Below are positions 53,634 through 61,702 of a stretch of DNA of 64,000 nucleotides, piece after piece. Source of the DNA: QHXM01 sp963697975 (GTDB lineage Bacteria; Acidobacteriota; Blastocatellia; Pyrinomonadales; Pyrinomonadaceae); NCBI GenBank assembly GCA_963697975.1, contig OY969111.1, forward strand, positions 558,001 through 622,000, given 5' to 3'. The position numbers were made by a program, and so were the translations under genes. The notes beneath the pieces were generated by a model. It saw only the letters and a program-made list of their open reading frames with translations, ran no database searches and was not told the origin of the DNA. Within the stretch, counting starts at the first letter, position 1; each line of letters starts with the position of its first letter.

Positions 53634-53710
53634 GTGATAGGTGATGGGTGATAAGTGATAAGAGAAAACACGTCGTTCTTTCTTATCATCTATCACCCAT
53701 CACCCATCAC
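53634..53710. repeat. palindromic repeat, GTGATGG heptad family, copy 3
   Basis: Heptads GTGATAG, GTGATGG, GTGATAA, GTGATAA on the left and their inverse on the right; the inner flanks GAGAAAACACG and CGTTCTTTCTT resemble copies 1 and 2. It starts 5 bp past the sufB stop and precedes sufC. Confidence 0.85.
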
Positions 53711-53715
53711 TGCTT

Positions 53716-55152
<1,437 letters not shown>

Positions 55153-55234
55153 CTTGGTTTTCCTGCTTCGCTCTCACGAAGTTAATTTTTCAAAAGTTAA
55201 TGATTGCCATTTCGTATATCGTTCAAGGGCGTTT

Positions 55235-55711
55235 TCAGTGTGTCGAACTAAGACGCGTCTGCAATCTCTGAATCTGGTGCAGCGTCGCATCCACGTTGGC
55301 CTCTGTGCCGACTAATTGCGCGAGCGTGACTTCCGAGAGCGCGTTTTGCACAATCTCGTGCAGCCCTAAGATAACAGGCCGGATGCCGCAGTCGCTCGTA
55401 TGAACGCAAACGTCCAGCACGCCCGTGTAGCTCTTGCAATGCTCAGTCACTTCGTCAGCATCCAAGACCTTGATGACCTCGCTCAACCGAATCTCCGAAG
55501 CAGGACGCGCCAGTTGATAGCCGCCTTTAGTGCCTCTGGTGGAGAGCACCAACCCGGCCTTATTCAGAATCCAGAGCAGTTTGCCAGCGTTCGCCACCGA
55601 AATCCCTTCGCTTCTGGCGATCTGGGAAAGCGTCAGCGATTCGCCCTCTCTTAAGTGGGCTAATTGCACCAGACAACGTAATCCGTACTCTTCCTGCGCC
55701 GAAACCTTCAC
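55235..55711 (-). CDS. Rrf2-family Fe-S regulator of the suf operon
   Basis: 158 residues: winged helix KVSAQEEYGLRCLVQLAHL, LTLSQIARSEGISVANAGKLLWILNKAGLVLSTRGTKGGYQLARP, then three Cys in HCKSYTGVLDVCVHTSDCGI, fit to bind a [2Fe-2S] cluster as in IscR/SufR-type regulators. It probably represses the operon when clusters are plentiful. The GTG at 55711 is preferred (AGGAG upstream, and it matches the family start). Promoter at 55762-55789. Confidence 0.92.
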   Translation of the reverse strand: MKVSAQEEYGLRCLVQLAHLREGESLTLSQIARSEGISVANAGKLLWILNKAGLVLSTRGTKGGYQLARPASEIRLSEVIKVLDADEVTEHCKSYTGVLDVCVHTSDCGIRPVILGLHEIVQNALSEVTLAQLVGTEANVDATLHQIQRLQTRLSSTH

Positions 55712-55761
55712 CTTCGTCAAACTCCTTCTGGCATCCTCTTGCAGATTCAGGATTCGAGAGC

Positions 55762-55789
55762 ATTGTAGCATACCTTACTTTTAAGTCAA
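55762..55789 (-). promoter_or_regulatory. promoter of the Rrf2-suf operon
   Basis: On the minus strand TTGACT (-35, 55784-55789) and TACAAT (-10, 55762-55767) are 16 bp apart. The -35 and most of the spacer lie inside the putative attachment site 55773-55794. The ACTTAAAAGT inverted motif in the spacer might also bind a regulator. Confidence 0.65.
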
Positions 55790-55794
55790 GATTG
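55773..55794. other. putative attachment site, left end of the mobile element
   Basis: CCTTACT, seven variable bases, CAAGATTG; the same arrangement with the same 7-base spacing is found at 60275-60296, just outside the integrase gene. It overlaps the suf promoter and the stop codon of the lysine-rich ORF. The two sites share 15 fixed bases. Confidence 0.5.
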
Positions 55795-55989
55795 TAAGCC
55801 AAGCTTAATTGGGGATTTACTGGGCGAATCCCGCTTTGCCTTACTTTTATGGAATCTTTTTCCCTTACTTTTATCGGCGCACTTTGCCTTACTTTTTAAG
55901 TCCCCTTTTCCCTTACTTTTTAAGTCGGCAACTTGGCTGGATTCACCTTCAGCTAAATGCTCAGACGGCGGCTCTGTGGTGTGCTTCAT
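55786..55989 (-). CDS. small lysine-rich protein with 8-residue repeats
   Basis: 67 residues; ATG 55989 has an AGGAG site at good distance. The N-terminal third is acidic and polar (MKHTTEPPSEHLAEGE); the rest is four units of about eight residues, DLKSKGKG, DLKSKAKC, ADKSKGKR, FHKSKAKR. These resemble histone-H1 tails and probably bind nucleic acid. The 24-bp DNA period equals eight codons. The stop falls inside the left att-like repeat. A purely DNA-level role for the repeats (protein binding sites) is the alternative. Confidence 0.5.
   Translation of the reverse strand: MKHTTEPPSEHLAEGESSQVADLKSKGKGDLKSKAKCADKSKGKRFHKSKAKRDSPSKSPIKLGLQS
55839..55920. repeat. 24-bp tandem repeat with CCTTACTTTT core
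   Basis: CCTTACTTTT begins at 55839, 55863, 55887 and 55911, exactly 24 bp apart; CCTTACT recurs in both att-like sites (55773, 60275). TTTGCCTTACT is shared by 55835, 55883 and the right end at 60271. Confidence 0.85.
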
Positions 55990-56517
55990 TGGCAGGTCCT
56001 CTCCTGTGTGAAAGGTCTGTGAATTTGAGAAGAGCGCCGCGCAGAAGTTCACAGTAACTTCGATCATCGAGGCAGAAAGCTTGCAAACTCTCTGCTCAAT
56101 CAGCGCGGCGCTGGCACTAAAGAGTGCGCGGCGTAGACTACACCCGTGAGGGCCGAGAGCGCAATTTGTTTTTTGCTGCCGGTTGAGCTGCACTGGAGAG
56201 TGAGCGAGCAAATAATTTTATTGAACTGGTGAAGCTCCTCTAATGCTCCGGTCGCGCAAAAGTGATTATTGCTCGTGCTGCTTTTTTGTTGACGCTGAAG
56301 GTATGACCCCTGTTCGTAAATTTCTTAGCAAAATTGCGGAATCTGTCAGAAATCGCTATACCGCTCCGCTCCTGCTCCGTTGCAACACCGTGCGACGATA
56401 ATTTGAATTTTGATAATTCCTCTATGAACCCTGACCGAGCCCTGCGTTTGACCCGGCCAGTTGGAAGCGGCTGGCCAGCATTTACATATTTTCGATTATG
56501 GTTTAGCTTCTGCTCGT
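55990..56517. other. left interior of the element, no clear gene
   Basis: About 530 bp. A 52-codon frame (56243-56401, beginning MLRSRKSDYC) is open but has no good ribosome site. The region must hold the promoter for the plus-strand genes; a TTGACG hexamer occurs near 56289 without a convincing -10. Confidence 0.35.
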
Positions 56518-56572
56518 GCGCCGCCCCCGGCCAGACAGTTCGTCGGGGGCGGCGCTTCTGTTTGGCCGGGGG
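56518..56572 (+). promoter_or_regulatory. two mutually exclusive GC hairpins before the nuclease gene
   Basis: The strand 56518-56529 pairs perfectly (12 bp) with 56544-56555. The overlapping strand 56524-56538 can instead pair over 15 bp (one G-U) with 56558-56572. Both use the same CCCCC run, so only one stem can form. It ends 22 bp before the nuclease ATG; this layout is typical of attenuators or translation switches. Confidence 0.5.
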
Positions 56573-56594
56573 CGGTCGCGCATGTGGGGATGCT

Positions 56595-56930
56595 ATGTGG
56601 GAATACGCGGCCACCATTATTGAAATCGTGGATGGCGACACGTTGAAGCTGAATATCGATCTCGGCTTCAAGCTCTCTCTCAAGGGCACGTTTCGTCTCG
56701 CACGGTGCAATGCGCCGGAGCTCCTGACCATCGCTGGTGTCAAGGCAAAGGCTTTCGTCATGCAACAGTTGGTTGATGTGACCAACATCAGAGTGGAGAC
56801 TCACCGCTCTGAGAAGTATGGTCGCTGGCTCTGCGAGTTTCGATTTCAAACCAAGGCCGATAAGTTCACCTGGCATAACCTCACAGACCTGCTGCTTCAA
56901 TCCAAAAACGCCGTCCCCTTCAAACACTGA
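56595..56930 (+). CDS. staphylococcal nuclease-like (SNase/TNase) domain protein
   Basis: 111 residues. The pattern ATIIEIVDGDTLKLNIDLGF, FRLARCNAPEL and RSEKYGRWLCEFRF corresponds to the SNase core: metal Asp in DGDT, Arg in RLARCNAPE (usually RLxGIDxPE) and the EKYGR segment. The Asp of IDxPE is replaced by Asn (CNAPE), so activity could be reduced. Short SNase proteins of this kind are common in phages. The chosen ATG begins the domain; no strong ribosome site precedes it. First plus-strand gene of the element. Confidence 0.8.
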   Translation: MWEYAATIIEIVDGDTLKLNIDLGFKLSLKGTFRLARCNAPELLTIAGVKAKAFVMQQLVDVTNIRVETHRSEKYGRWLCEFRFQTKADKFTWHNLTDLLLQSKNAVPFKH

Positions 56931-56950
56931 CCACAAAGGAGGTCTCTTCT

Positions 56951-57472
56951 ATGGCTAAAGTCACTGGCCCACTCATGTCCATGCAGGCGTCGGGCACGCT
57001 GGGCGACACGATCACTTTTGATAAGCGCGGGTTTGTGCGTAACCGCGTGATTCCTGCAAACCCTCAGTCCGATGCTCAGGGCAACGTCCGCCAGATGTTG
57101 CTCGGCGTGCAGAAGGCTTTGACGAAACTCGGCGCAACTGTCATCGCGGCAGTGAAGACAATTGCTCCCACTTCTTATCGCTGGAATTCCTTTCTGCTCC
57201 AGCAAGCTCTCGGCCCCAGCTCTTCCGAGTTCGAGGCCAGCCGCACAGCCTTCAACGCTCTCGCTCCTGCTGAGAAAACTCTCTGGGAGAACGAGGCGAT
57301 TGCTGCCGGGCTCGTCGAGCAGGTCATTCCTTACGCCACTGACCCGCCGCTCTCTCCGGGCATGGCACTGTTTGCTGTCTCGCGTGCGCTCTTCAATCTC
57401 GGCATCAACGTCGCGGACGGCACGCCCGGAGCGGCCAACGCCGACGAGTGGGCTGATTACTACGTCTCCTAG
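56951..57472 (+). CDS. phage-like protein of unknown function
   Basis: 173 residues; AAAGGAGG ribosome site. The N-terminus MAKVTGPLMSMQASGTLGDTITF...RVIPANPQSDAQ follows the pattern (GPL.S..ASGT.G..I.F....RNRVIPANP.....Q) of small proteins found next to phage structural genes. Two helical repeat-like units follow, each with an aromatic/helical end (SYRWNSFLLQQAL, LAPAEKTLWENEA). A virion or assembly role is inferred from context only. Confidence 0.65.
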   Translation: MAKVTGPLMSMQASGTLGDTITFDKRGFVRNRVIPANPQSDAQGNVRQMLLGVQKALTKLGATVIAAVKTIAPTSYRWNSFLLQQALGPSSSEFEASRTAFNALAPAEKTLWENEAIAAGLVEQVIPYATDPPLSPGMALFAVSRALFNLGINVADGTPGAANADEWADYYVS

Positions 57473-57541
57473 CTCTTTCCACCGGCTGCGCTGTGTGGAG
57501 ACGACGCGGCGCAGCCTTCATCAAAGGAGGTGACTCTTTCC

Positions 57542-57970
57542 ATGCCAGCCAAGAAAACTCTGCAAAGCCTGCGCGTGCGTGGACCACTGCGACTCGATGG
57601 CAGCGTTACTTATCGCGGCATCCCGCTCGCCAACTTCGCTCAATATCAAGCTCTGCTGTCGCAGGATGGTGAGAACGCACCGGAGCCCCACATCCTCTCG
57701 AACACTTTGAGCGGAAATCCTGTCTGGTCGCGGGTGGGCGTCGGCTCATATCGCCTGACGCTCGCCGGTGCATTCCCGGAAGGGAAAACCGTCTGCGTCC
57801 CTCCCAACTTCGTCGCTGTTGATACTGGCGATCAAATGACGCTGATTCTGTGCAACCGCGTGGATTCTTCGACAATCGCCGTCTCCTGCTTTTCGACCGA
57901 ACTCGTAGCTAAAGAGCTTCAGATGTCAGAAACCACGCTCGTGCTTTTCGAGGTTCGGATCTACGACTGA
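57542..57970 (+). CDS. phage-like protein, possibly structural
   Basis: 142 residues; a near-ideal AAAGGAGGTGA ribosome site lies before ATG 57542 (a GTG four codons upstream overlaps the site itself). Mostly beta-type sequence (GSYRLTLAGAFPEGKTVCVPPNFVAVDTGDQMTLILCN, STIAVSCFSTE), reminiscent of tail-fibre or decoration proteins; no family match is claimed. The end overlaps the next gene start (TGATG). Confidence 0.65.
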   Translation: MPAKKTLQSLRVRGPLRLDGSVTYRGIPLANFAQYQALLSQDGENAPEPHILSNTLSGNPVWSRVGVGSYRLTLAGAFPEGKTVCVPPNFVAVDTGDQMTLILCNRVDSSTIAVSCFSTELVAKELQMSETTLVLFEVRIYD

Positions 57971-58299
57971 TGAGAGCCATGCGAACGCCTCACAATTACA
58001 AGCGGCATCGAGCCATCTGCACAGCACTGCGAACCATGCGCTCTGCGCTCTGTGCGCTGGCGCTCGTCTGGCTGCCTTCGATGATTCATTTCCTGCAAGC
58101 CGGTTCGTTCACTCGCGCAGACCTGTTGGAACTGGCTCGCTCGCTCTCCATCGCCGCCCTCATTGTGCTGTTTAATTTCGTCCAGAAGTATCGTGAAAGG
58201 GAGTTGTCGCCACGAAGACGCACGGATCGCCGTCGCCTGGCGCGCAAACAATCTCCTACTTCCGGCGTAGATGATTCTGAAAGGAGTCCCAGGCAATGA
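57970..58299 (+). CDS. small membrane protein, holin-like layout
   Basis: 109 residues: a basic N-terminus, a hydrophobic segment (ALCALALVWLPSMIHFL), a short polar loop, a second (LARSLSIAALIVLFNFV) and a strongly basic tail (SPRRRTDRRRLARKQ). Two TM helices with a charged C-terminus resemble small holins. Overlaps its neighbours at both ends (TGATG, ATGA), so it is translationally coupled. Confidence 0.6.
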   Translation: MRAMRTPHNYKRHRAICTALRTMRSALCALALVWLPSMIHFLQAGSFTRADLLELARSLSIAALIVLFNFVQKYRERELSPRRRTDRRRLARKQSPTSGVDDSERSPRQ

Positions 58300-58451
58300 A
58301 CGACCTGTTAATCAACATGGGCCTGTCCACGCTCTTTACTTTTCTCAAGAACTTGAAGGGTGAGAAGAACCGCGCCAAGTGGAAAGCTGCCATGCTCAAG
58401 CTCTATCGCGCCATCGGCACAGCCTACGCCGATGATGCTGATTTCTCCTGA
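58296..58451 (+). CDS. 51-residue protein, last gene of the plus-strand run
   Basis: MNDLLINMGLSTLFTFLKN followed by a helical basic part (KGEKNRAKWKAAMLKLYRAIG) ending DDADFS. AAAGGAG lies 10 bp upstream; the ATG overlaps the previous stop (ATGA). Amphipathic helix likely; family unknown. A hairpin with CTGCCTC/GAGGCAG arms (58468-58496) follows and could end the transcript. Confidence 0.6.
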   Translation: MNDLLINMGLSTLFTFLKNLKGEKNRAKWKAAMLKLYRAIGTAYADDADFS

Positions 58452-59027
58452 CAATCAGCCTGCTCTGCTGCCTCTGTGAGACGTTTTTACGGAGGCAGCC
58501 TCACTCTGCCATTCCCTTCTTCGTAGCTGGCAACGCTGGCCAGCGCTGAACCTGTCAAATCTTCCTCAAGGCAGCATTCAATACTCGATCACAGCACACA
58601 CAGCCGCCCGCGCGCGGCCAACCCTCAAACCGACGCAAGCAGGCCGCGCGCGGGCGGAACGACGCGCGACCCTTCCATAGATGTCGAGCGAGCGGAAGCG
58701 AGCGAGGCCATGAAAGCGCGGCGGGCGGCGCAGCCAGCGACGCCATGAGCGGCGACAGCCGCGAACGGCCACCGGCATTCAACGCCAGGGGCAAGGGCGC
58801 GCGGGCGGCCAACGTGAGAAGGCATCCGGGTTGCCGCAGGCTGGCGGGTGTGGAGCTTTCGGCCAAGCCGCACGCCCGAAGCCACGCGCAGCAACGGCAG
58901 CACACAACAGACCACTCTATTCAGCGCGCGGCGTTTGATAATCGCATTATGCGCGCCGGAGAGCGCGAAGCGCACGGAGGCGGCGAAGCGCCACAGCGCG
59001 GAGCGAATGCATAATGGAGATTATCAG
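58452..59027. other. GC-rich, non-coding, highly structured block
   Basis: About 570 bp dense in inverted repeats and GCGC tracts. A perfect 16-bp stem CCGCCCGCGCGCGGCC (58604-58619 with 58642-58657, 22-base loop) and an outer pair GATAATC..ATTATGC / GCATAAT..GATTATC (58937-58952 with 59009-59025) enclosing GC-rich inner stems stand out. Open frames here look like shadows of composition. It may be a structured RNA, a replication/packaging signal or integrase-related DNA. A 45-codon Arg-rich frame (59028-59165) follows but is doubtful. Confidence 0.55.
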
Positions 59028-59082
59028 ATGACGCGCGCTCGCCACGCACGCAACCACGCCCGCATCGAGCGCAGCGAGATGC

Positions 59083-59283
59083 TCAAGCGCCGCGCGCGGC
59101 GCGCGGCGCGTCGTTCTGCTGCCGTCGAAGTAATCGAAATAATGCACGGTCGCAAAGCTGGCTGAGGCGATGTGACTTTTGAAAGGAGCCCTCAATGAAA
59201 GCTATTTCGGCTTCAGCGGACAGACGGCACAACAAAGCGCTGGCTTCTTCAATCAATTGTCGCTGCTGATTTCTTCCTTTCAT
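59083..59283 (-). CDS. 66-residue protein coupled to the integrase
   Basis: Starts at ATG 59283 overlapping the integrase stop (ATGA), with GAGAGGTGAC upstream. The product is helical and leucine-rich (QLIEEASALLCRLSAEAEIAFIEG, HRLSQLCDRALFRLLRRQ) with a basic Arg/Ala tail; it could be an excision factor or regulator by position, but it shows no known motif. Confidence 0.5.
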   Translation of the reverse strand: MKGRNQQRQLIEEASALLCRLSAEAEIAFIEGSFQKSHRLSQLCDRALFRLLRRQQNDAPRAARGA

Positions 59284-60200
59284 TTGTCACCTCTCTCTTT
59301 ATCTCCATAAATTGCTTTGTGAACCTGCATCTGTCTTTCGAGCAGCGCTACATCACCGGAGATGGGCACAGTCGGAAAGAGGCGGCGAACTTGATTGAAA
59401 TAATAGACGGTCATATCAACCTTCTCGTGTCCGGCGCGCGTCATCACTTCGAGCGCACTTTTGCCCTCAATGATTTGTCCCAGAATCCATGCGTACCGGA
59501 ATGTGTGCGGCGTGACGTGGCAGCTTATCTTCAGATCAGCGCAGAATTTTGTGAGCCACTGCGTAAAGGTCTGGCGCGCGAGCGGCTGGCCGCTCCGGCT
59601 GTTGAAGAGGCGACCGCGCAAGCGCCCCCACGTGCGACGAAATTCCATCAGGTCTTCAGCCAACTCGTTTGAGATTTCGACGGCGCGCTCGCTGGCGTAG
59701 GACTTGCTGCCGCGCAGCACTATGTAATCAACGTCCTGAAGCTGCCGCACATCCTCAATGAAAATATTGAGAGCTTCGCTGATACGCGCGCCTGTCTCGT
59801 AAAGCACACGCACAATCAATTCATCCTGCCAGCGCGTGCGCTTGAACACGTCGCCCTTCGCTTCTTCGGCTCGACGGCGCAGGGCTTCAAAGATGAGCCG
59901 TGTCTCTGCTGCTGTCGGCAAGTCGCGCAGCTTCGGGCGATAGCGTTCACGCTCGTGCTGGTGGCGACGGTCTGTGTAGTGGGAATTCGCGCACCAGTTG
60001 GCGAAGGTGACGACGTTGGCGATGTACTGATGCTTTGAGGTCTTCGCCATGCGAGCGGGCAAGCTCTCAGCGAATTTTTGTTTGAGGTTGGGGCCATTCA
60101 AATCGTCGCGCGTCAGTTGCGCTTCGATGATGTATTTGAAGGTGGCGCGCTGAAGCTCTATGTAGCTTGGCGATAGGTCGCGCGCAATGAGGTTTCGCAC
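59280..60200 (-). CDS. tyrosine recombinase/integrase
   Basis: 306 residues as listed. N-terminal SAM-like binding domain (LSPSYIELQRATFKYIIEAQL), catalytic domain with Arg in LYETGARISEALN, Lys in VLRGSKSYASER, HTFRYAW (His-x-x-Arg), His in RAGHEKVDM and Tyr in MTVYYFNQ: all active-site positions are present. The GTG at 60200 has no ribosome site. A better site (AAAAGGAG) and ATG at 60232 lie upstream but one frame off; shifting in the A-run gives MKNIAELHADYVRN, a natural family N-terminus. It is the integrase of the candidate element. Confidence 0.92.
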   Translation of the reverse strand: MRNLIARDLSPSYIELQRATFKYIIEAQLTRDDLNGPNLKQKFAESLPARMAKTSKHQYIANVVTFANWCANSHYTDRRHQHERERYRPKLRDLPTAAETRLIFEALRRRAEEAKGDVFKRTRWQDELIVRVLYETGARISEALNIFIEDVRQLQDVDYIVLRGSKSYASERAVEISNELAEDLMEFRRTWGRLRGRLFNSRSGQPLARQTFTQWLTKFCADLKISCHVTPHTFRYAWILGQIIEGKSALEVMTRAGHEKVDMTVYYFNQVRRLFPTVPISGDVALLERQMQVHKAIYGDKERGDK

Positions 60201-60274
60201 GTAATCGGCGTGAAGCTCTGCGATGTTTTCATTTTGTGAGGTATCTCCTTTTAGCCTGAATCTTACAATTTTTG

Positions 60275-60296
60275 CCTTACTAAATTCACAAGATTG
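60275..60296. other. putative attachment site, right end of the mobile element
   Basis: CCTTACT, seven bases, CAAGATTG, in direct orientation with 55773-55794. It lies 43 bp beyond the ATG-proximal end of the integrase frame, as expected for an att site next to an integrase gene. Confidence 0.5.
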
Positions 60297-60321
60297 AATA
60301 AGTGCTTGAAACTAAAAAGAT

Positions 60322-60342
60322 AAAGCCCCGCGAAGGGGCTTT
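60322..60342 (-). terminator. terminator of the TonB-like gene
   Basis: An 8-bp stem AAAGCCCC/GGGGCTTT with a 5-base loop, on the minus strand followed by ATCTTTTTAG. It lies downstream of the gene ending at 60389. Confidence 0.85.
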
Positions 60343-60388
60343 AAATTATTGAGTTTGATATTTATCCTGAGGAGCGTTTGCCGGAAGT

Positions 60389-61555
60389 CTAAAGGGTGAA
60401 GTTAAAATTAATGAATCCCAGCACGCGGACGGGCTGGCCGCCGATGACTGTGGGGCGAAACTTCCAGCGACGCGCTGCCTCCGTCGCTGCCTGTCGCAAT
60501 AATGCCGGGCCGTCGGTGCGCTGAACTGATGCGACTGTGCCGGTTTCGTCTATCTCCAGATAGACTTTGACGATGCCCGTGATTCTTGTGGTCCTGGCGG
60601 CTTGCGGGTATGAGGGATTCACTCTCTGAGTGGCTTTGTCAATCAGCGAACCAACCTCAACAGTCCGATCATTTGGAGTGGGGCTTCCCGCCGGAGCATT
60701 GCCGGGCGCGCTGCTCTTCACTACCGGAGGAGCGTTACGATTATCAGGAACTGCGGTCGTCTTCCGCGCGCTGGTATCTGTGGAATGGTTCGGCGCAGCC
60801 GCAGGAGAAGAAGCCGCCGCAGCGTTGTTTGTGCCCGGCGATGAAGCCAGAGCGATATTATTGACAGGCAAATTACCAATGGAGGCTATACGCATTTCAG
60901 AAGCGGACAGCTTCTCTCGCACCTCCGCGATTTCCCGCTGCCACTGGAGACGCTCTTGCTTGGTGCGTGCCAGCGTGCCCCGCACAGTGGCAACTTCTTC
61001 CAGCAAACCTAGCGCATCAAGCCCCTTCTCGTTCTGGCCGCACAATTCCCTTGCCTGTTCCGCGATTCGGTCGAGCAGCATTCGCATGTGGTCAAGGTCG
61101 CTCGCAGCCTCAGTCGGGAGTTCTTTGTCCGCAGTGTTGATGCCGAAGGAGCGATAGCGTGAGAGATGTTCGCGCGCACTGTTGACGGATTGCCCTGCGA
61201 GCGCGAAATATGTCCGGGTGGAATTTTCATTCTGGGCGGAGCGCAGCTTGTAAGTCTCTTCCAGCAGAGTTTGCGCGCGCATGTAGTCGCCCTCTTCCAG
61301 GTAGACGCTCATCAGCATGATGCGCGCGACATCGCGCACTGCGGCGTCCGTCGTCTCGTTGCGAATCGCATCAAGCTCGGCTGCCGCCGCTCCGAGTTTG
61401 TGCGCGGCAATCAGCGCGCGCGCACGCTTGAGACGTTTCTGTCCCGCGTCCGCCTCAGGTGTGGCCTGAGCAAACAGCGTTGTCGCCGTCAAGACGAGGC
61501 AAAGAATTATTCCGACGATTAGATTGAGGGCATGACCAGCTTTTTTTTCCTTCAC
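60389..61555 (-). CDS. TonB C-terminal domain protein with helical periplasmic region
   Basis: 388 residues, GTG start with GGAG upstream. A signal/anchor (VGIILCLVLTATTLFAQ), TPR-like helices (about 35-130), coiled coil (about 180-225), a Ser/Ala/Pro linker, then a TonB C-terminal fold (about 300-388): QRVNPSYPQAARTTRITGIVKVYLEIDETGTVASVQRTDGPALLRQAATEAARRWKFRP. It may transduce energy to outer membrane receptors or act as a structural relative. No ExbB/ExbD is adjacent. Confidence 0.87.
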   Translation of the reverse strand: MKEKKAGHALNLIVGIILCLVLTATTLFAQATPEADAGQKRLKRARALIAAHKLGAAAAELDAIRNETTDAAVRDVARIMLMSVYLEEGDYMRAQTLLEETYKLRSAQNENSTRTYFALAGQSVNSAREHLSRYRSFGINTADKELPTEAASDLDHMRMLLDRIAEQARELCGQNEKGLDALGLLEEVATVRGTLARTKQERLQWQREIAEVREKLSASEMRIASIGNLPVNNIALASSPGTNNAAAASSPAAAPNHSTDTSARKTTAVPDNRNAPPVVKSSAPGNAPAGSPTPNDRTVEVGSLIDKATQRVNPSYPQAARTTRITGIVKVYLEIDETGTVASVQRTDGPALLRQAATEAARRWKFRPTVIGGQPVRVLGFINFNFTL

Positions 61556-61579
61556 TTCTTAAACTCCGTAAAAAAACTG

Positions 61580-61602
61580 AAGCGAGCTTATCAGGCTCGC
61601 TT
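61580..61602 (-). terminator. rho-independent terminator
   Basis: An 8-bp stem AAGCGAGC/GCTCGCTT with a 7-base loop, followed on the minus strand by CAGTTTTTTTAC. It terminates the amidohydrolase transcript, about 100 bp past its stop. Confidence 0.88.
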
Positions 61603-61702
61603 CCGGGTACAACAAACTTCATTTGTTGCTCCGTATTATGGCCTCTTCGAGGGGCTTTGGGCAAGCCCTCCGGTTGAATTTTCACCCGCTTGTGTGCTTG
61701 GT

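Larger units (their letters stand above)
55773..60296. mobile_element. candidate compact integrative element (~4.5 kb)
   Basis: Bounded by direct att-like repeats (55773-55794, 60275-60296) and carrying a tyrosine recombinase at its right end. Inside: a lysine-rich repeat protein, a nuclease-like gene, four small tightly spaced plus-strand genes, a GC-rich structured block and a small ORF coupled to the integrase. No capsid, portal, terminase, replication or mobilisation gene is recognised. It interrupts an otherwise chromosomal run (suf operon left, TonB-like gene right). It could be a phage satellite, a prophage remnant or an unclassified integrative unit. Confidence 0.6.

Noticed and set aside
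56243..56401. 52-codon plus-strand ORF in the element
   Set aside because: No convincing ribosome site or family; mentioned under the intergenic entry.
58848..59165. 105-codon Arg-rich plus-strand frame
   Set aside because: Runs through the structured GC block and looks compositional; only the last 45 codons have a possible start, with weak support.
59195..59269. 24-codon plus-strand ORF with AAAGGAG
   Set aside because: Too short, Cys/Ser-rich without motif, and overlapped by the minus-strand ORF coupled to the integrase; kept only as an observation.
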